A DNA stretch of 64,000 nucleotides, from NCBI GenBank assembly GCA_010672825.2, contig JAAHFU020000002.1, forward strand, positions 1,066,001 to 1,130,000, given 5' to 3'. Source of the DNA: Leptolyngbya sp. SIO1E4 (lineage in GTDB: Bacteria > Cyanobacteriota > Cyanobacteriia > Phormidesmidales > Phormidesmidaceae). Positions 15,656 through 28,171 of the stretch are shown one piece after another (positions within the stretch are counted from its first letter, which is position 1; each line of letters opens with the position of its first letter). Below the pieces are notes generated by a model, which was given only the letters and a program-made list of their open reading frames with translations, ran no database searches and was not told the DNA's origin. The translations under genes were made by a program, and so were the position numbers.

Positions 15656-18600
15656 TTAGAGAGCTTCACTGTTATCGTCAATCAGAACGTCATCCGCCAG
15701 GATGGCATTATTGGGTAAAGCAGGTTTCCCCCCGTTTTCACCTGAAGTTTGCTCGGGAGGCATGCCTACAATATCGTCATCCTGCAAGATGCCTAAGCCA
15801 CTCTCTAATTCGTAGGTACGAGCAGTTTGATCATCCAGCACAACATCTCGTGCTAAGGCATCATCAATGAGCGCGCCTTCGTAGGGAACCGTCGAATCAA
15901 CGTCCACAGGTGCCGGTTCCTCATAGGCATTGAAGCCGGTTCCAGCCGGAATCAGGCGACCGATGATCACGTTTTCTTTGAGGCCTCTTAACCAGTCAGA
16001 CTTCCCTTCGATCGCAGCTTCTGTTAGCACCCGAGTGGTCTCTTGGAAACTTGCTGCAGAAATAAAGCTATCGGTATTGAGAGAGGCCTTCGTAATCCCT
16101 AAGAGGACAGGGGTATAGTTGGCCGGGGCTCCTCCCGTGATCGCCATGGCTTCATTGACCTGCTCAATCTGATAGATTTCCATCAACTCACCAGGCAGCA
16201 TTGTGGTATCCCCACCGTCTTCTACCCGTGCCTTAGAGGTCATTTGGCGAACAATAACTTCAATATGCTTGTCCGAAATATCAACCCCTTGGGACTGATA
16301 AACGGATTGCACCTCGTTCACCAAGAAGGTTTGCACTTTCTGCAAGCTCTTCATGGCCGCATCGTGGGTGCCATTGCCTTCTGAGATGTAGTACTTAAAG
16401 AACACCTCCAGAATCTGGTGAGGGTTCGCAGGGCCGTCAGTCAACGGTTCTGCTGCTTCAACTTGCTGGCCATCGTTGATCAGCAGGTTCTGCCCCGGAT
16501 TGAGCGGATAATCCGTGACCACACCATCAGATTCAACGACCTTGATATCTGGCGCTTCATCATCCGTAAAGTTGACTTGGGCGCTCCCTGGCCGTTCTGC
16601 TAAGACGCAGGCTTCTTTGGGTTTACGGGCTTCCAGCAGTTCCTCAATTCTCGGCAGACCCTGAATGATGTCACCAGTCTTAGCGCGTTCAAAGACTAGC
16701 AATACCAGGTTGTCACCACGTTGAACCAAGTCTCCATCTTCGATGTGTAAGACCGCACCTGTCGAGACACGATAAGGACGGGCAATTCTCAGCACGACAT
16801 GGGTATCGGTGATTTGATTGACCTGACCTGATTCATCAATCCGGATACCTGGGGCAATTTCACTGCCTGCAACGACCAGATCTCCTCGTTCGACGGTGGT
16901 TTGCTGGCCTGCTAAGTCTATCTGGATTCTGTCTGCGTCGCGCACCACCAGCACCCGACGAATAGCCTCCATCCCTTCACGAATGCCTCGGACTTCTCCA
17001 GCCTCCTTACACTGAATTTCAGTGCGAGCAACCACAGCCCCGGGGTCAATCTGTTGACCATCTTCCACCAGCAGGCGCGTTAGGGTACTGCCTTGGGTCT
17101 GGTCTGCAACAATGTCTCGACGAATAATGATGGATTCTAGGATGACCAACTGCAGGCGCATCATTTCCGGGTCATTTTCATCGGGAACCTGCTCGATGTC
17201 AGCTTCCAGATGAGACGATTCTTCTCCAATTTCTAGCACTAGTTGGGTGCGCAGCAGCTCTTGTCCTTCAACGGACTTGACGCGATCGCCATCCTTGAAA
17301 GAAATTCGCTGTACGGCGCGTAAGCGAATATTGCTCCCGGCATCGCTGACAGAATCTTGGCTAGGTACCGTTGGTTCGTCAGGGACGGTATATTCTTCAA
17401 CCGGCCGCAGCAAAATAGCAGGCCCTTCTGGAGACTCGACATATTCTAGGTAGCAGAGTGAGGAAGGCGTGAGCCCTGGCATCACTTCTTCACCAGCAGG
17501 CACAATGGTGCGATCGCGATCCATGATGGCTTCAGGATTATCGACCATGTGCAAGTCACCCGGTTTAACGACAATTTCCCGCAGGATGTCATTCTTCTGA
17601 GTGACTTCGACGACCCCATTGCTCTGACAGAAGATATCCTTCACCACTTCGGTGCCGGCTTCAACAAACTGGCCATCTTCCACCAACAGTAGCGAAAGGT
17701 CTTTATTCACTTCATGGGTTTCTTCAGGAATCCACAGGAGGGTTCCGCCCTTAGTGACCTCGTATCCTTGCTTACCCTTCCCTTTTTTTGTCGTTTCTAC
17801 ACCAGAATACTTAACGACGCCACCTGTTGCTGTGTGGTATTGCGTATCCTCTAGTTCAGCCACCACGCCACCATTGGCGACCTTGGTGCCGGGGGTGGCA
17901 ATCAAGGAGAAACGCTGACCACTGGCGGTCTCGATGACGTAGTGCTCACCCCCTTGGCCACTTTCCATCTTGACTTCAGCCTGGTCAAGCAGTACAGAAG
18001 AGGTAATCACCTCGACTTCGCGAGCTTCTTTACCTTCAGTACTGGTTGGAAGGCGAACCAACCCCCCTCGCTCACTCGTCAGGCGCGTTTCAGCCAGAAT
18101 TCCGTCTTTCTCAATGGCATCCCCGTTTCTTACCACGGGCTCAGCATTCGGCGGGAGGTTATAAACTTCACCGGATAACACCCACAGCAATCCGCCTCGT
18201 TGGGCTAATCGAGTTGTGTTGCCCTGGCGATCAGTTTTTTCTTCTTGAACTAACCCGGCAAACTTGACCTCCCCAGAGAGGTCGGTGGTTACGTCTTTGG
18301 TGGCTTTCTCAGTTACTTTCCTGACGCGGCTAGAGGTTGGCATTTCGACCAACAGCTGCTCTTTGACCACGCGATCGCCTGAATTGACGAATAAGATAGC
18401 GCCTTGAGGCAGCGTTTCAGTTTGTTTGCCAGAACTGCCCTGCACGACTAACTTGGTGACGCTTTCCAGAATCGTCGCGTCTTCCCCGTGCCGAGTTCGA
18501 AAAGCCCGCCCCTTAAATTTCGCGGGGAGTTCAACGACGCCCTCACGTTTGGCTCGAACCTGGGGAGTCATTTCTCCTGTAAAAGTACCCCCCGTGTGGA

Positions 18601-19633
18601 AAGTCCGCATGGTGAGTTGGGTTCCCGGTTCCCCAATTGACTGGGCTGCAATGATACCCACCGCTTCACCCAAATCCACCATTTCAGAATGGGCCAGGCT
18701 CCAGCCATAACAATAGCGACAGACGGAACGTGTGGCTTCGCAGGTAAGCGCAGAACGGACGAACACATCTTCTACGCCCGCATTGCAGAGAAAATCTGCT
18801 TTCGCTTGTGATAAAGCCTCATTGCGCGTCGCAATCACCTCTCCCGTTTCGGGATGAAGCACATCTCGAGCCAAGACGCGCCCAAGCAAGCGATCAGAGA
18901 GGGGAATCAAGACCCGCTCCCCTGCCACCATACTGCTCAGGGGTATGCCCCGCTCTGTCCCACAATCTTTTTCTCGAATGATGACGTCCTGAGAGACATC
19001 CACCAAACGCCGAGTCAAGTAGCCAGAGTCCGCTGTCCGCAAGGCCGTATCAACCAGTCCCTTACGCGCACCATAGGACGAAATCACATATTCAGTAACC
19101 GACAACCCTTCCCGAAAATTAGTGCGGATGGGCTGGTCAATGATTTCTCCCTGCGGGTTCGCCATCAATCCCCGCATACCAACGAGTTGGCGTACCTGGG
19201 AAATATTTCCTCGGGCTCCCGAAAACGCCATCATATAGACAGAGTTCAAAGGGTTATTTTCCCGGAAATTCTTAACCACCTGGTTCTTGAGTTCTTCACT
19301 GGTCCCATTCCAGGTGTCAATGACCTTCTGAAAACGCTCAACTTCAGTAATTTCTCCGCGAGTATACCGTTCTTCTGTCGAGCGAATTTCTTCGTCTGCA
19401 GCTTCCAGCAATTCTCGCTTGACTGCTGGCACCTGCAAGTCTTCAACACTAATGGATACGCCAGCTCTAGTAGCATATCGAAAGCCCAAGTTTTTGATCT
19501 CGTCAGCCATCTGGGCTGTTCGAGCCGTACCAAAATTCTCAAAAGACCAGGCCACCAGCTTTTTCAGCTGTTTCTTATCAATGACCCGGTTTCTGAAGAT
19601 CATTGGAGGTTGGTTAGACCCTTGCTCTGCCAT
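15656..19633 (-). CDS. rpoC2: RNA polymerase beta-prime subunit, C-terminal part (RpoC2)
   Basis: About 1325 aa. It is the C-terminal half of the beta-prime subunit, split from RpoC1 as in all cyanobacteria. Zinc-binding cysteines are visible in EKDCGTERG and [14 protein letters not shown]. The trigger-loop region reads [20 protein letters not shown] then MRTFHTGG near residue 340. The long insertion that follows (about residues 355-970), full of repeated barrel-sandwich hybrid segments, is the cyanobacterial SI3 domain. The conserved [20 protein letters not shown] resumes afterwards. The ATG at 19633 is favoured over 19672 because GGAG lies about 7-9 bp upstream and homologues begin near MAEQ. 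The C-terminal tail is acidic. It is the last gene of the operon. Confidence 0.97.
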   Translation of the reverse strand: MAEQGSNQPPMIFRNRVIDKKQLKKLVAWSFENFGTARTAQMADEIKNLGFRYATRAGVSISVEDLQVPAVKRELLEAADEEIRSTEERYTRGEITEVERFQKVIDTWNGTSEELKNQVVKNFRENNPLNSVYMMAFSGARGNISQVRQLVGMRGLMANPQGEIIDQPIRTNFREGLSVTEYVISSYGARKGLVDTALRTADSGYLTRRLVDVSQDVIIREKDCGTERGIPLSSMVAGERVLIPLSDRLLGRVLARDVLHPETGEVIATRNEALSQAKADFLCNAGVEDVFVRSALTCEATRSVCRYCYGWSLAHSEMVDLGEAVGIIAAQSIGEPGTQLTMRTFHTGGTFTGEMTPQVRAKREGVVELPAKFKGRAFRTRHGEDATILESVTKLVVQGSSGKQTETLPQGAILFVNSGDRVVKEQLLVEMPTSSRVRKVTEKATKDVTTDLSGEVKFAGLVQEEKTDRQGNTTRLAQRGGLLWVLSGEVYNLPPNAEPVVRNGDAIEKDGILAETRLTSERGGLVRLPTSTEGKEAREVEVITSSVLLDQAEVKMESGQGGEHYVIETASGQRFSLIATPGTKVANGGVVAELEDTQYHTATGGVVKYSGVETTKKGKGKQGYEVTKGGTLLWIPEETHEVNKDLSLLLVEDGQFVEAGTEVVKDIFCQSNGVVEVTQKNDILREIVVKPGDLHMVDNPEAIMDRDRTIVPAGEEVMPGLTPSSLCYLEYVESPEGPAILLRPVEEYTVPDEPTVPSQDSVSDAGSNIRLRAVQRISFKDGDRVKSVEGQELLRTQLVLEIGEESSHLEADIEQVPDENDPEMMRLQLVILESIIIRRDIVADQTQGSTLTRLLVEDGQQIDPGAVVARTEIQCKEAGEVRGIREGMEAIRRVLVVRDADRIQIDLAGQQTTVERGDLVVAGSEIAPGIRIDESGQVNQITDTHVVLRIARPYRVSTGAVLHIEDGDLVQRGDNLVLLVFERAKTGDIIQGLPRIEELLEARKPKEACVLAERPGSAQVNFTDDEAPDIKVVESDGVVTDYPLNPGQNLLINDGQQVEAAEPLTDGPANPHQILEVFFKYYISEGNGTHDAAMKSLQKVQTFLVNEVQSVYQSQGVDISDKHIEVIVRQMTSKARVEDGGDTTMLPGELMEIYQIEQVNEAMAITGGAPANYTPVLLGITKASLNTDSFISAASFQETTRVLTEAAIEGKSDWLRGLKENVIIGRLIPAGTGFNAYEEPAPVDVDSTVPYEGALIDDALARDVVLDDQTARTYELESGLGILQDDDIVGMPPEQTSGENGGKPALPNNAILADDVLIDDNSEAL

Positions 19634-19725
19634 TGCGCACTCTCCGCCCTTGTCAGGTTTACTTCTCTGCAATACCGGGAGAAAGCAGTCCTTCTACCTT
19701 CTCTCCTTGAAACACACCGGTACCC

Positions 19726-21597
19726 TTAGCTAGCTAGGGCATCGTGAACTGCTTTGTTGTAGATAATTCGGCCCGTTGTCGTTTTAACGTATTGAGAAAT
19801 TAAACTCCCATCAGCTTCTTCGCGCGTTCGCCGATGGCTGTAAAGACGCCGGATGCTTCCATCCGCGTCCTGGGTTTCCTCAATGAGTTCTTCTTTGCCA
19901 TCGGCTTCAACTGGCCCATCAAAGCGCAGCCAAACCTCAGCATGAAGATCAATCAACCCTTGCTCAAAGGCCAATACAGCATCTTCCATGCTGCTGAAGA
20001 TCCGGCCTGCGCCTTTTTGCTGATAAGGATTTTCAGCGGTTAAGTAATAACATCCCAGTACCATGTCTTGGCTAGGGGTCACAATGGGTCTGCCCGTTGC
20101 CGGAGAAAGAATATTGTTAGAAGCCAGCATCAGTAAGCGTGCTTCTGCTTGGGCTTCTAGAGACAGCGGCACATGTACAGCCATCTGGTCGCCATCAAAG
20201 TCAGCGTTAAAAGCAGGACAAACCAGTGGATGGAGCTGAATAGCGCGTCCTTCCACCAAAATGGGTTCAAAGGATTGAATCCCTAATCGGTGCAGAGTAG
20301 GGGCCCGGTTCAGCAAGACTGGATGGCTTTCAATCACCTCTTCAAGCACATCCCAGACGCTGGGGTCATTACGCTGAATTAGTTTCTTCGCAGCCTTAAT
20401 ATTGTTGACCAGACCCTGCCGAATCAGACGGTGAATCACGAATGGCTGGAATAACTCGATCGCCATCTCTCTAGGTAAGCCACACTGATGAATCTTCAGT
20501 TTCGGCCCCACCACAATGACAGAACGACCAGAGTAGTCAACCCGCTTACCGAGCAGATTCTGACGGAAACGCCCTTGCTTACCCTCGATAATGTCGGAAA
20601 GGGACTTCAAAGGCCGATTATTTGCCCCAACAACCGTTCGCCCTCGACGCCCATTATCAATCAAGGCATCGACTGCTTCCTGAAGCATTCGTTTCTCATT
20701 GCGCACAATGATCTCGGGAGCCAGGATTTCCTGAAGCCGGGCTAGACGGTTGTTGCGGTTAATGACTCGTCGATAGAGGTCATTGAGGTCAGAGGTCGCA
20801 AAGCGCCCACCATCTAACTGCACCATAGGGCGCAAATCGGGGGGAATCACCGGAATGACGCTGATCACCATCCATTCTGGCTTCGAACCTGTGGCAATAA
20901 AGTTATCAATGACCCTCAAGCGCTTGATTAACTTAGCCCGCTTCTGCCCTTTGGAAACAGCGATATTTTCCCTCAGCTTTTCGGCCTCTTCCTCTAAGTT
21001 GAGGTCTTGTAGTAAGCGCTGCAGCGCCTCTGCACCAATCCCGACCTCAACCCCCACGAGCTGAGAATCTTCGTCATAAAGCTGATCTTCAATCTCAAGC
21101 CACTGATCTTCTGTGAGCAGTTGCTTGTAGGACAAATTGTCTGCATTACCCGGATCCAACACCACATAGGCATTGAAATAAACAATCTGCTCGACATCCC
21201 GCAGAGGCATATCCAGAAGGATGGCGATGTAACTTGGAATTCCCTTGAGGTACCACACGTGGGCAACTGGGGCGGCTAACTTGATATAGCCCATTCGGTG
21301 GCGGCGTACGCGTGATTCGGTAACTTCTACCCCACAGCGCTCACACACAATCCCCCGGTGCCGAACCCGCTTGTACTTACCGCAGTGGCACTCCCAATCT
21401 TTTTGGGGCCCAAAGATGCGCTCACAAAAGAGCCCATCCATTTCAGGTTTCAAGGTACGGTAGTTGATTGTCTCAGGTTTTGTCACCTCGCCAACAACCA
21501 TGCCGTTTGGCAAAGTGCGCTCGCCCCATTGGCGAACCCGTTCAGGAGAGGCCAATCCAATTTTGACGTAATCAAACCGCTGTTCCAACTTAGGCAT
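19726..21597 (-). CDS. rpoC1: RNA polymerase gamma subunit (RpoC1)
   Basis: A 623-aa protein equivalent to the N-terminal half of bacterial beta-prime. The N-terminal zinc site is Cys70, Cys72, Cys85 and Cys88 (CHCGKYKR...CERCG). The catalytic loop NADFDGDQ is at residues 464-471 and supplies the three Asp that hold the active-site Mg2+. [15 protein letters not shown] and [14 protein letters not shown] are the usual conserved blocks. It lies between rpoB (83-bp gap) and rpoC2 (92-bp gap) on the same strand, so it is transcribed with them. Confidence 0.98.
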   Translation of the reverse strand: MPKLEQRFDYVKIGLASPERVRQWGERTLPNGMVVGEVTKPETINYRTLKPEMDGLFCERIFGPQKDWECHCGKYKRVRHRGIVCERCGVEVTESRVRRHRMGYIKLAAPVAHVWYLKGIPSYIAILLDMPLRDVEQIVYFNAYVVLDPGNADNLSYKQLLTEDQWLEIEDQLYDEDSQLVGVEVGIGAEALQRLLQDLNLEEEAEKLRENIAVSKGQKRAKLIKRLRVIDNFIATGSKPEWMVISVIPVIPPDLRPMVQLDGGRFATSDLNDLYRRVINRNNRLARLQEILAPEIIVRNEKRMLQEAVDALIDNGRRGRTVVGANNRPLKSLSDIIEGKQGRFRQNLLGKRVDYSGRSVIVVGPKLKIHQCGLPREMAIELFQPFVIHRLIRQGLVNNIKAAKKLIQRNDPSVWDVLEEVIESHPVLLNRAPTLHRLGIQSFEPILVEGRAIQLHPLVCPAFNADFDGDQMAVHVPLSLEAQAEARLLMLASNNILSPATGRPIVTPSQDMVLGCYYLTAENPYQQKGAGRIFSSMEDAVLAFEQGLIDLHAEVWLRFDGPVEADGKEELIEETQDADGSIRRLYSHRRTREEADGSLISQYVKTTTGRIIYNKAVHDALAS

Positions 21598-21680
21598 GCT
21601 CAGCTTTTCCTTCTGCAGATGGGCGTTTCAATGTCTGTCAGGCTTGAAGTTGCGAGGCAGGCTCCCAACTTCAAGTGTGG

Positions 21681-24600
21681 TTATTCTTCAACCTCTTCCA
21701 TCTCCGGTGAGGTGATCGATTCGTAGGTGGGCCGAGATGGGGTGCGCCGACTACTGAGATCCGCCATGAGATCGACTTCAACATCTCGGCTTGTGCCGTC
21801 TTCACGGGTTTCAACCTTATGAACGGCAATGTCAAGTCCAAGAGACTGCAGCTCACGCATAAGAACCTTGAACGATTCTGGTGTTCCAGGTCGAGGAATG
21901 GCCTTGCCCTTCACGATCGCATTCAAGGCTTCATTACGACCCTGCATGTCGTCAGACTTCACGGTCAACAGCTCTTGCAGAGTGTAAGCAGCTCCATAAG
22001 CTTCCAGTGCCCACACTTCCATTTCGCCAAAGCGCTGACCTCCCTGTTGAGCTTTGCCACCTAGGGGCTGTTGCGTAACTAAGGAGTAAGGACCTGTCGA
22101 ACGGGCATGGATCTTGTCATCTACGAGATGAACCAGCTTCAGCATGTAGGCTTTACCCACTGTCACAGGGCGATCGAAGGGGTCACCAGTGCGGCCATCA
22201 TAGAGCTGAATCTTCCCAGGATCATCAGGATTAAAGACCCAATCACTCCCGGTTCTATCCCGAGCTTCCTGAAGCTTCCCGTGGGTCGTGTTGCGAGACG
22301 CTTCCTTGTCATACATCTCGTCAAACGGGGTGATTTTAAAGCGCACGTCCAGATTTTCTGCGGCCCACCCCAGCAAGCATTCAAACACTTGCCCGACATT
22401 CATCCGAGAAGGTACCCCAAGAGGATTAAGCACAATATCAATGGGAGTGCCATCGGGTAAGTAAGGCATGTCTTCAATCGGCAGAATGCGGGAAATAATG
22501 CCCTTATTCCCGTGGCGACCGGCCATCTTGTCGCCTACCTGAATCTTCCGTTTTTGGGCGACATAAACCCGTACTACCATGTTGGCTCCAGGGGGTAATT
22601 CATCCCCCTGCTCACGGGTAAAGACACGAACGTCTACGACCCGCCCTTTCTCCCCGTTGGGCACTCGCAGAGAGTTATCTCGAACATCCCGAGCTTTCTC
22701 TCCAAAAATTGCTCGTAAGAGCTTTTCCTCTGGCGGCTGGTCTGATTCCCCTTTAGGAGTGACTTTACCGACCAAAATGTCGCCAGACTCGACCCAGGCA
22801 CCCGTTCGGATAATCCCCGTTTCATCTAGTTGTCTCAGGGCATCTTCCCCGACATTTGGAATTTCACGGGTAATTTCCTCGGGTCCTAGCTTGGTTTGAC
22901 GCGCCTCAATTTCAAACTTTTCAATGTGGATAGAGGTGTAGATATCGTCATACACCAACCGCTCACTAATGAGGATTGCGTCTTCGTAGTTGTAGCCTTC
23001 CCAAGGCATGTAAGAGACTAAAACGTTTTGTCCAAGCGCGATCTCACCGCCTTCCGCAGCAGAGCCATCCGCCAGCACCTGCCCTGCCAGCACCCGATCT
23101 CCCTGGAATACCAGAGGTCGCTGGTTCAAACACGTGTCTTGGTTAGAGCGCTGATACTTTTGGAGGAAATAGTCATGCACCTGCCCTTCCAGGTCTCGTA
23201 CCCGCACCCGATTGGCATCAACATAGACCACTTCGCCTGCTGTCCGACTCACGACAACCATGCCGGAATCTCGGGCTGCCTGGGCTTCTAGCCCGGTTCC
23301 CACGAGAGGACGCTCAGGACGTAGCAGTGGCACCGCCTGGCGCTGCATGTTGGAACCCATCAGCGCTCGGTTGGCGTCATCATGCTCCAGAAACGGAATC
23401 AGGGATGTTGCCACCGAGATAATCTGGACAGGAGAAACCGCGACGTAGTCTACTTCGTCCGGAGGGGTAGCTGCAAAGTCCTGCCGGTAGCGTACAGGCA
23501 CCATATCCCCCAGAATGTATCCCTCAGCGTCGGTAGGCATATCTCCTGCCGCCACTCGCAGGTCATCTTCTTCAGCGGCGGTCATATATGTTGGGGGTAA
23601 ATCTCGCCGCACCCGACCATTTTCTACTCGGTAAAAAGGCGTTTCAATAAAGCCAAATTCATTGACACGTCCATGGGTCGCCAGGGAGCCAATTAAGCCA
23701 GCATTGGGGCCTTCAGGCGTTTCAATTGGGCAGATACGGCCATAATGAGAAGGGTGAATATCTCGTACTGCAAACCCAGCTCGCTCACGAGTGAGGCCTC
23801 CCGGCCCTAAAGCGCTGAGACGGCGCTTATGGGTGAGTTCAGCTAAGGGATTCGTCTGATCCATAAATTGAGAGAGCTGGCTAGAGCCGAAGAATTCTTT
23901 AATCGCAGCGACTAAAGGCTTCGGGTTGACCAGAGAGGCTGGTGTCAAAGAATCAGCGTCAGACACGGTCATCCGCTCACGAATGATACGCTCCAAACGA
24001 TTCAAGCCGACGCGCACCTGGTTTTGTAGCAGCTCACCGACCGATCTCACCCGCCGATTCCCTAGGTGATCAATGTCATCAACGGCACCAATATCAAATT
24101 CCAAGTTGATGAGATAGTCGATCGCCGACAGAATATCTTGAGGGGTTAATACCCGCATCGTATCGGGTACGCTGAGCCGCAGCTTACGATTCAGCTTGTA
24201 ACGTCCGACCCGACCTAAGTCATATCGTTTTGGATCAAAAAAGCGAGACTCCAGTAACTGTTGTCCGCCTGACACCGTGGGGGGTTCCCCTGGTCGCAGC
24301 TTGCGGTAAAGCTCGAGTAGGGCCTCTTCCTCGCTGAACTGACCTTCTTTCTCGATAGTTTTCTGGAAATACTCTGGATGACGCAAGGAATCAAAGATTT
24401 CCCCATCCGTTAGGCTGAGTGCCTTCAGCAAGACCTGGGCAGAGAGCTTACGAGTTTTATCAATGCGAACCCAGACTAAGTCATTTTTATCCGTTTCAAA
24501 CTTGAGCCAGGCACCCCGGTTGGGAATCAGGTTAGCATTGTAAGTACGTCGCCCGTTTTTATCGGTTTCTGCTTTGTAGTAAACTCCTGGACTCCGAACG

Positions 24601-24980
24601 ATCTGGTTGACGATAACCCGCTCTGCACCGTTAATAATGAAAGTGCCTCGGTCAGTCATCAGAGGCAAATCGCCGATAAAGACTTCCTGCTCCTTAATTT
24701 CACCTGTCTCTTTGTTGATCAGGCGCGTTGGCACATACATCTGTACTGCATAGGTGGCATCCCGTCGCTTAGCTTCGTCCACCATGTACTTCGGGCTTTT
24801 GAGCTTGTAGTCTTTCCCGAGAAAATGAAGCTCTAACTTACCGGTGTAGTCGGTAATGGGTGAAAAACTATCCAGCTCCTCAATTAACCCTTCCTCTAGA
24901 AACCATCGGAAACTAGAACGCTGGATTTCGACAAGATCGGGCAAAGCGAAGGTGGAAACCTTAGTGATTTGGTCGGTCAT
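21681..24980 (-). CDS. rpoB: RNA polymerase beta subunit (RpoB)
   Basis: A 1099-aa protein, a usual size for cyanobacterial beta. Conserved blocks include [15 protein letters not shown] at the start, the rifampicin-pocket region ([21 protein letters not shown] then [15 protein letters not shown]), [28 protein letters not shown], and the C-terminal [20 protein letters not shown]. The ribosome-binding site GAGGAG lies 5 bp upstream of the ATG. A terminator-like hairpin in the leader (25082-25112) may limit read-through from rpsT-tatD or act as an attenuator. Confidence 0.98.
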   Translation of the reverse strand: MTDQITKVSTFALPDLVEIQRSSFRWFLEEGLIEELDSFSPITDYTGKLELHFLGKDYKLKSPKYMVDEAKRRDATYAVQMYVPTRLINKETGEIKEQEVFIGDLPLMTDRGTFIINGAERVIVNQIVRSPGVYYKAETDKNGRRTYNANLIPNRGAWLKFETDKNDLVWVRIDKTRKLSAQVLLKALSLTDGEIFDSLRHPEYFQKTIEKEGQFSEEEALLELYRKLRPGEPPTVSGGQQLLESRFFDPKRYDLGRVGRYKLNRKLRLSVPDTMRVLTPQDILSAIDYLINLEFDIGAVDDIDHLGNRRVRSVGELLQNQVRVGLNRLERIIRERMTVSDADSLTPASLVNPKPLVAAIKEFFGSSQLSQFMDQTNPLAELTHKRRLSALGPGGLTRERAGFAVRDIHPSHYGRICPIETPEGPNAGLIGSLATHGRVNEFGFIETPFYRVENGRVRRDLPPTYMTAAEEDDLRVAAGDMPTDAEGYILGDMVPVRYRQDFAATPPDEVDYVAVSPVQIISVATSLIPFLEHDDANRALMGSNMQRQAVPLLRPERPLVGTGLEAQAARDSGMVVVSRTAGEVVYVDANRVRVRDLEGQVHDYFLQKYQRSNQDTCLNQRPLVFQGDRVLAGQVLADGSAAEGGEIALGQNVLVSYMPWEGYNYEDAILISERLVYDDIYTSIHIEKFEIEARQTKLGPEEITREIPNVGEDALRQLDETGIIRTGAWVESGDILVGKVTPKGESDQPPEEKLLRAIFGEKARDVRDNSLRVPNGEKGRVVDVRVFTREQGDELPPGANMVVRVYVAQKRKIQVGDKMAGRHGNKGIISRILPIEDMPYLPDGTPIDIVLNPLGVPSRMNVGQVFECLLGWAAENLDVRFKITPFDEMYDKEASRNTTHGKLQEARDRTGSDWVFNPDDPGKIQLYDGRTGDPFDRPVTVGKAYMLKLVHLVDDKIHARSTGPYSLVTQQPLGGKAQQGGQRFGEMEVWALEAYGAAYTLQELLTVKSDDMQGRNEALNAIVKGKAIPRPGTPESFKVLMRELQSLGLDIAVHKVETREDGTSRDVEVDLMADLSSRRTPSRPTYESITSPEMEEVEE

Positions 24981-25372
24981 GCGTCTCCTCAGGCGGACAA
25001 ACCCTACAATCTCTACAGAAATCCATCAAGAATGACAAACCGGGACTGCAGAAAGGCAAAGACTTAAGTGCACTGCACTACAAAAAGCTCAGCGCACAAA
25101 CTGCGCTTGAGCCCTATAGCCGCTGTTATTGCCATTGCATTCACTGAACTTGAACCCAGTTTCAGGCCACGATGATGAATCAGACAGAAACAAAATTAAT
25201 AATCGTTTGCGTTAATGACAGCTAAGACTGACTTCCCAGCCCTTGACGTGGATGCTTCCTTGTGTAAAACCACTACACTACCCCAAAAACCAGTTTATAC
25301 CTCATATCGCTGACAAGCCTAACAAAATGAGCTTAATTTAAGCTATTTGTCAACACCCACGCTAGACGAGCT
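24981..25372. other. rpoB leader / tatD-rpoB intergenic region
   Basis: 392 bp without a gene. It holds the hairpin with T-run at 25082-25112, a short palindrome AGTGCA-G-TGCACT downstream of it, and a 15-nt palindrome AGCTTAA-T-TTAAGCT at about 25330-25344 next to a minus-strand TTGACA (25346-25351). No -10 box of good quality was found with that TTGACA. Confidence 0.5.
25082..25112 (-). terminator. Terminator or attenuator hairpin in the rpoB leader
   Basis: On the minus strand GCTCAAGCGCA pairs with TGCGCTGAGC (10 bp, one bulged A) around GTTTG, directly followed by TTTTT. It is about 100 nt upstream of the rpoB ATG and 260 nt past the tatD stop. It is either the rpsT-tatD terminator or an attenuator controlling RNA polymerase synthesis. 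Confidence 0.75.
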
Positions 25373-26227
25373 TCAAACTGCAGATGCCAAATCAGGTGCT
25401 CCTTTAGGAGTGGTGGCAGGTTCAGTCTCGCCCCCAGCTAGGACGCCAACAGGCAACTTGAATAGTCGAACAGCGTTTGCAGTTGTTTGCTGAGCCAAAG
25501 TTTCTAAAGGCTCTTGCCGAAGCTCAGATAAACAGGTAGCTACATGAAGAACGTTGGCGGGTTGATTGCGGCGCTCTTTACGGCGAGGGACAGGGGTCAA
25601 AAACGGGCAGTCGGTTTCGATGAGCAATCGGTCAGACGGCACACATCGGGCAGACGCTTTGACTTGATGTGCATTCTTAAAGGTGACAATGCCGCTAAAA
25701 CTAATGTAGAAACCGAGATCTAAAAACCACTCCGTTTCCTCTGGAGCCCCAGCCCAACAGTGCATGACCCCAGATATTGAGCCATAGGCTTCCTGAAAGG
25801 ACTTCAGTAGCTGAACGGCTTCCTTTGCGGCGTCTCGACAATGGACGATGACTGGCAGATTCAACCTGTGAGCAATCTTAAGCTGCTCCCAAAAGGCTTC
25901 TTTCTGGATAGCCTGATCATCAGCCTTGTAAAAATCCAGCCCAGTTTCTCCAATTGCGACAACCCGCTTATCTGAACTGGCATAGGTCTCGATTTGAGCA
26001 GCCATTTGCCCATCCCATTTATCCATATCAAGGGGGTGCAGCCCCACAGAGATAGAAACTTCTGGGTACCGATCTGCAATTGCTTGCAAACCCCTAAACT
26101 CACTAGGCTCTACGCAAGAATGCACTAAATGCACAACGCCTGCCCGACGCCATGCAGAAGCAACCTCGTCTAGGTCAGGCTCAAAAGCTTCAAAATTGAT
26201 ATGAACGTGGCTATCAACCAACTGCAT
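25373..26227 (-). CDS. tatD: TatD-family metal-dependent DNase/hydrolase
   Basis: A 284-aa TIM-barrel amidohydrolase-like nuclease. Metal-binding motifs are all visible: DSHVHINF at the N-terminus, [21 protein letters not shown] and [13 protein letters not shown]. Family members are Mg2+-dependent 3'-5' exonucleases acting on DNA, and some have D-aminoacyl-tRNA or RNA activities. It ends in an extra ~25-residue tail ([14 protein letters not shown]). It follows rpsT by 24 bp on the same strand, an arrangement typical of cyanobacteria just upstream of rpoB. Confidence 0.95.
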   Translation of the reverse strand: MQLVDSHVHINFEAFEPDLDEVASAWRRAGVVHLVHSCVEPSEFRGLQAIADRYPEVSISVGLHPLDMDKWDGQMAAQIETYASSDKRVVAIGETGLDFYKADDQAIQKEAFWEQLKIAHRLNLPVIVHCRDAAKEAVQLLKSFQEAYGSISGVMHCWAGAPEETEWFLDLGFYISFSGIVTFKNAHQVKASARCVPSDRLLIETDCPFLTPVPRRKERRNQPANVLHVATCLSELRQEPLETLAQQTTANAVRLFKLPVGVLAGGETEPATTPKGAPDLASAV

Positions 26228-26251
26228 TAGGCAGCCCCTAAATTGACTTGG

Positions 26252-26557
26252 CTATGATGCGGCTGAATGCTTGGCTTCGGCTTGCTTCCAAGCCCGACTC
26301 AGACTGGATTTGCGCCGAGCACCCGCGTTGCGATGATAGACCCCTCGTTTGACCGCCTTATCAATTTTGCTAAAGGCGGCAGCCATCTCCTTATGTGCTA
26401 AATTCATCGTCTCTGGGCTAGGATTAGCAGAGTAATCGTCTAACGCTGTAAAGTATCGTTTCGTCAGCGTCTTAATGGCTGATTTATAAGACTTATTGCG
26501 GAGGCGATTTCTCTCCGATACCTGGATTCTTTTAAGTGCAGACTTGATGTTTGCCAC
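26252..26557 (-). CDS. rpsT: 30S ribosomal protein S20
   Basis: A 101-aa, strongly basic helical protein that binds 16S rRNA in the body of the 30S subunit. It begins [20 protein letters not shown], the S20 signature, and has the mid-region [20 protein letters not shown]. It is first in a two-gene unit with tatD. A likely promoter lies at 26599-26627. Confidence 0.97.
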   Translation of the reverse strand: MANIKSALKRIQVSERNRLRNKSYKSAIKTLTKRYFTALDDYSANPSPETMNLAHKEMAAAFSKIDKAVKRGVYHRNAGARRKSSLSRAWKQAEAKHSAAS

Positions 26558-26598
26558 AGCTCGCCCTAACTTACATGGAACAACTGAACAGATAGAGT

Positions 26599-26627
26599 AT
26601 CATAACACTTATTCACTAAACTGTTCA
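26599..26627 (-). promoter_or_regulatory. Probable sigma-70-type promoter of rpsT
   Basis: On the minus strand TGAACA (26622-26627) and TATGAT (26599-26604) are separated by exactly 17 bp. CTGAACAG (26584-26591) and CTGTTCAG (26621-26628) form an 8-bp inverted repeat spanning the promoter, which may be an operator or fortuitous. Confidence 0.5.
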
Positions 26628-26768
26628 GGAACTTGCCGATAAGCAATTTAAACCGCGTTAAGCTATAAGACAGTTAGGGCTTTGATCCTACTTGCAGGCT
26701 TGGGTAGGGAGCTTAACGGCTCCTCGTCAATCAGGCTTTACCGCTTACTAAGTCAGGTTTCGTGTCAA

Positions 26769-28079
26769 ATGCTGCGCATTATCAACCAGTTAACGGATGC
26801 TCAGGTAGAGCTGCAGCGCATTTGTAACCGCACCCATAATGAGCAGGTTTTTCACAAAGAGGCGACAGTTCGGGAAATTTTGCAGGCAGTACAGCGCCAG
26901 GGCGATGCTGCTGTTCTGCAATACACTGCTGATTTTGACCATCAAACGCTGACGGTAGATGACCTGAGGGTTCGCGGTTCGGAGATTGATGCAGCCTATC
27001 AGCAGGTCTCCAAAGAGTTAATTGATGCCATTCGATTGGCCCATCAAAATATTGAGTTCTTTCACCGACAGCGAGTTCCTAGGAGCTGGGTCAATTTTCA
27101 AGGGGATGTGGCGTTGGGTAAACGATATTCTCCCGTTGACCGGGCTGGAATTTATGTTCCAGGCGGGCGAGCGGCTTATCCCAGCACAGTGCTGATGAAT
27201 GCAGTTCCGGCTAAGGTCGCAGGTGTCGAGCGGATTGTTATGGTGACCCCGCCTGGGGATGGTGGGATGCTTAATCCGGCTGTTTTGGTGGCTGCCCAAG
27301 AAGCGGGGGTGACCGAAATCTATCGCATCGGAGGGGCCCAAGCCATTGGGGCATTAGCCTATGGAACTGAGACCATTCCTGCGGTCAATATTATTACCGG
27401 CCCTGGCAACATCTACGTAACCCTGGCTAAGAAGCAGGTATTTGGTACGGTGGGCATTGATTCGCTAGCGGGGCCTTCAGAGGTCTTGATTATTGCAGAC
27501 AGCACCGCCAACCCCGTGTTTGTGGCAGCTGACTTACTCGCCCAAGCTGAACATGACCCCATGGCTGCTGCGATCTTGATCACGACAGACTCTACCTTGG
27601 CTGAGCGAGTGGTCGCAGAAGTTGCTCAGCAGCTAGAGGGGCATCCTCGTCAAACGTTGACTGAAAAAGCGATCGCAAACTATGGGGCCGCAATCGTCGT
27701 TGACACCCTTGAAAGCGCGGCGGCGCTATCCAATGAATTTGCCCCTGAGCACTTGGAACTAGAAGTAGAAGATCCCTGGGCTCTGCTGGAGAAGATTCGC
27801 CACGCTGGGGCAATTTTTCTAGGGCATTCGACCCCAGAGGCTGTCGGAGACTATTTGGCGGGGCCTAACCATACCCTACCAACCTCGGGAGCGGCGCGAT
27901 ATGCGTCGGCCTTGAGTACGGAGACCTTTATGAAGCATTCCAGCTTGATTCAGTATTCACCCAATGCTCTGAATCAGGTCGCAGGGGCAATTGCCCGTCT
28001 CACTGAAGCAGAGGGGTTGCCTTCCCATGGGGCTTCTGTCGAGTTTAGGACACAGTCCCAAAACCGCCCAGTTCAGTAG
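26769..28079 (+). CDS. hisD: Histidinol dehydrogenase
   Basis: A 436-aa enzyme that oxidises L-histidinol twice with NAD+ to give histidine, the last step of histidine synthesis. The conserved blocks are YVPGGRAAYPSTVLMNAVPA, GPGNIYVTLAKKQVFG and GIDSLAGPSEVLII. Zinc and catalytic residues occur in LAQAEHDPMA, NEFAPEHLEL and GPNHTLPTSGAARY. The ATG at 26769 is chosen because the upstream 29 codons are not protein-like and homologues begin at MLRI. It diverges from rpsT. The stop codon lies in the loop of a hairpin. Confidence 0.97.
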   Translation: MLRIINQLTDAQVELQRICNRTHNEQVFHKEATVREILQAVQRQGDAAVLQYTADFDHQTLTVDDLRVRGSEIDAAYQQVSKELIDAIRLAHQNIEFFHRQRVPRSWVNFQGDVALGKRYSPVDRAGIYVPGGRAAYPSTVLMNAVPAKVAGVERIVMVTPPGDGGMLNPAVLVAAQEAGVTEIYRIGGAQAIGALAYGTETIPAVNIITGPGNIYVTLAKKQVFGTVGIDSLAGPSEVLIIADSTANPVFVAADLLAQAEHDPMAAAILITTDSTLAERVVAEVAQQLEGHPRQTLTEKAIANYGAAIVVDTLESAAALSNEFAPEHLELEVEDPWALLEKIRHAGAIFLGHSTPEAVGDYLAGPNHTLPTSGAARYASALSTETFMKHSSLIQYSPNALNQVAGAIARLTEAEGLPSHGASVEFRTQSQNRPVQ

Positions 28080-28096
28080 AGGCTTGCTGGGCGGTT
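28062..28096 (+). terminator. Hairpin spanning the end of hisD
   Basis: AACCGCCCAG (28062-28071) and CTGGGCGGTT (28087-28096) are a perfect 10-bp stem with a 15-nt loop that contains the TAG stop. No long T-run follows, only TTAGG. Confidence 0.5.
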
Positions 28097-28171
28097 AGGA
28101 GGCTGAGAACCTTCTCAACGCGTTCTCTGATTTCGATCTGTTGGAAAACAAGGTTGGGTGGCTGCGTGCGT

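Noticed and set aside
18854-19729. 291-aa plus-strand ORF
   Set aside because: It lies antisense inside rpoC2, has no ribosome-binding site or domain, and reflects codon bias of the real gene.
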